A stretch of 6,090 nucleotides of DNA. Origin: Acidobacteriaceae bacterium (lineage in GTDB: Bacteria > Acidobacteriota > Terriglobia > Terriglobales > Acidobacteriaceae). Below, one piece after another: positions 5,035-6,090 of the stretch. Location of the stretch: positions 7,315 to 13,404 of the forward strand of contig PMWR01000332.1 of the NCBI GenBank assembly GCA_003166055.1, in the 5' to 3' direction. The notes under the pieces are model-generated. The model did not search any database. It saw only the letters and a list, made by a program, of their open reading frames with translations, and was not told the origin of the DNA. A program made the translations under genes and the position numbers. Each line of letters opens with the position of its first letter. Position 1 is the first letter of the stretch.

Positions 5035-6009
5035 TCAGCGGCTGGCGCTTCCCTGACGGAATGCCCTCTTGTTCTCATACATGGCGGAATCCGCCAACGC
5101 CAGAAGATTCTCAACGGAAAGGTTCTTTTCCGGATCGAATTTGACTTGCCCCACGCTGAATTCGATCGCGTATCCCGTTTCCTCCACGCGATTATTCGCT
5201 TCGATCCATCTCTGCAGCCGCGACAGGAAATCGGACACTGTCTCACTGCCTGTTCCGGTCAGCAACACGGCGAACTCATCTCCGCCCAGGCGTCCAATCA
5301 CGTCGCTCACACGGCAAACGGTGAGCAGGCCACGCGCAAAGGTCTTCAGCGCGCGGTCGCCTGCGGCATGGCCGAGCGTGTCATTGATCTGCTTGAAGCG
5401 ATTGAGGTCGAAAAAAAGCAAAGTTGCGGGCCTGCCCATTCGCTTGCACACGGAAAGCGCATGCCGTGCCAGGATCTCGAATCCACGCCTGTTGGAGAGT
5501 GTGGTCAGGTCGTCTGTCACCGCCAATTGAACCGCGGTCAGCTCCTCCGCCACCATCCCCGCAAGGTCTCTGAGCATCTGAAGATCTTCCTCGTCGAACT
5601 CGTGCGGCTTGTCGTCGATGACGCACAGGGTTCCGAGGTTTGCGTCGCCCACTTTCAGCGGACACCCGGCATAAAAACGAACGTTGGGGTCGCCAACCAC
5701 CAGCGGGTTGTCAGAAAAGCTCTCATCGCGAGCCGCGTCGGGAACTATGAAGACGTCGTCTCCAAGGATGGCATGGGCGCAGAACGATACATCGCGCGGA
5801 GTTTCGCGAGCCGACACGCCGATTCTCGACTTGAACCATTGGCGGTCCGTGTCCACCAGTGAAATCAGCGCGATGGGCACTGAGAACAGCTTCTTTGCCA
5901 TGCGCGTGAGGCGATCGAAGCGCTCCTCCGGCTCCGTATCGAGGATGTTGAGCAGTCGCAGAGTAGCGATCCTCGCGTCTTCATTCACCGGGGTGGGCGC
6001 TGTTTTCAT
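5035..6009 (-). CDS. GAF-GGDEF diguanylate cyclase, 324 aa
   Basis: This enzyme should make the second messenger c-di-GMP from two GTP. Numbered from the ATG at 6009, a GAF sensor domain spans about 27-162, with the typical ISLVDTDRQWFKSRIG (49-64), FCAHAIL (76-82) and FYAGCPL...LGTLCVID segments. The GGDEF domain spans about 163-317. The active-site loop GGDEF is intact (242-246). Metal- and substrate-binding residues D201, N209 and D218 are present in FFDLNRFKQIND...GHAAGD. An RVSD motif at 233-236, exactly five residues before GGDEF, matches the RxxD inhibitory I-site, so product inhibition is expected. No signal peptide or membrane segment is visible, so it is probably cytoplasmic. The frame extends to a TTG at 6027 with AGGA directly abutting it. 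I prefer the ATG because MKTAPTPVNEDAR matches the usual family N terminus, but it has no good ribosome binding site either. No EAL domain or PilZ effector lies in the window. Confidence 0.93.
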   Translation of the reverse strand: MKTAPTPVNEDARIATLRLLNILDTEPEERFDRLTRMAKKLFSVPIALISLVDTDRQWFKSRIGVSARETPRDVSFCAHAILGDDVFIVPDAARDESFSDNPLVVGDPNVRFYAGCPLKVGDANLGTLCVIDDKPHEFDEEDLQMLRDLAGMVAEELTAVQLAVTDDLTTLSNRRGFEILARHALSVCKRMGRPATLLFFDLNRFKQINDTLGHAAGDRALKTFARGLLTVCRVSDVIGRLGGDEFAVLLTGTGSETVSDFLSRLQRWIEANNRVEETGYAIEFSVGQVKFDPEKNLSVENLLALADSAMYENKRAFRQGSASR

Positions 6010-6031
6010 GAGGAATAAGTAGTTCAATCCT

Positions 6032-6087
6032 ACCGCATTTACCAGGAAGCGGTCCGCTCAATGCGGTTAAAGTCGCTCGACCGCTTC
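6032..6087 (-). promoter_or_regulatory. Interleaved inverted repeats upstream of the cyclase gene
   Basis: ACCGCATT (6032-6039) is the exact reverse complement of AATGCGGT (6060-6067). GAAGCGGTC (6046-6054) is the exact reverse complement of GACCGCTTC (6079-6087). The order A-B-A'-B' is interleaved, so both stems together would form a pseudoknot in RNA. Alternatively they are operator half-sites in DNA. A short palindrome, AGCGGTCCGCT (6048-6058), overlaps them. I see no convincing -35/-10 pair for the cyclase in the 81 bases before the window edge. Confidence 0.45.
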
Positions 6088-6090
6088 TAC

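Noticed and set aside
5146..5862. + strand open frame of 238 codons opposite the cyclase
   Set aside because: Antisense shadow of an intact GAF-GGDEF gene; no domain or ribosome binding site supports it.
6010..6027. TTG start at 6027 for the diguanylate cyclase
   Set aside because: AGGA directly abuts the TTG with no spacer, and the six extra residues (MNYLFL) do not fit the family N terminus. The ATG at 6009 is preferred, with some doubt.
6010..6090. Known c-di-GMP riboswitch before the GGDEF gene
   Set aside because: I could not find the conserved GEMM-type core sequence. Only inverted repeats are visible.

Overview
The window is GC-rich bacterial chromosome. One gene enters from the left edge on the + strand: the 3' part of mnmE, a tRNA-modification GTPase. 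Four genes follow on the - strand. I infer an acidobacterium (Acidobacteriota, Terriglobia-like). The basis is base composition plus a secreted TPR protein paired with a Tat-exported CRTAC1-type ASPIC/UnbV protein, a pairing I associate with that phylum. This is inference from gene content, not a phylogenetic placement.

Layout in + coordinates: mnmE C-terminal part (1-867, +); a hairpin terminator (884-905) at the convergent junction; a small membrane-anchored protein of unknown function (929-1444, -); a 180-base gene-free stretch (1445-1624) holding three hairpins and a promoter candidate; the ASPIC/UnbV protein with FG-GAP/VCBS repeats (1625-3439, -); a TPR-repeat protein with a signal peptide (3466-4905, -), 26 bases upstream of the ASPIC/UnbV gene; a 129-base gap; a GAF-GGDEF diguanylate cyclase (5035-6009, -); and a short upstream region rich in inverted repeats, running to the window edge.

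On the - strand the transcription order is diguanylate cyclase, TPR protein, ASPIC/UnbV protein, small membrane protein. The TPR and ASPIC/UnbV genes look like an operon and probably supply two exported partners, one by Sec and one by Tat. The cyclase and the small membrane protein each appear to have their own regulatory region. No mobile element, tRNA, rRNA or CRISPR array was seen.

The genes belong to known families or are plain hypotheticals. The most unusual material lies between them. The leader of the small membrane protein has stem-loops that all carry GNRA tetraloops in the - strand RNA. The TPR-ASPIC/UnbV junction has a perfect 10-base inverted repeat enclosing the stop codon, the ribosome binding site and a second hairpin. 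Two perfect inverted repeats interleave in pseudoknot order upstream of the cyclase. In mnmE, a 15-base tandem duplication doubles the G5 loop motif.
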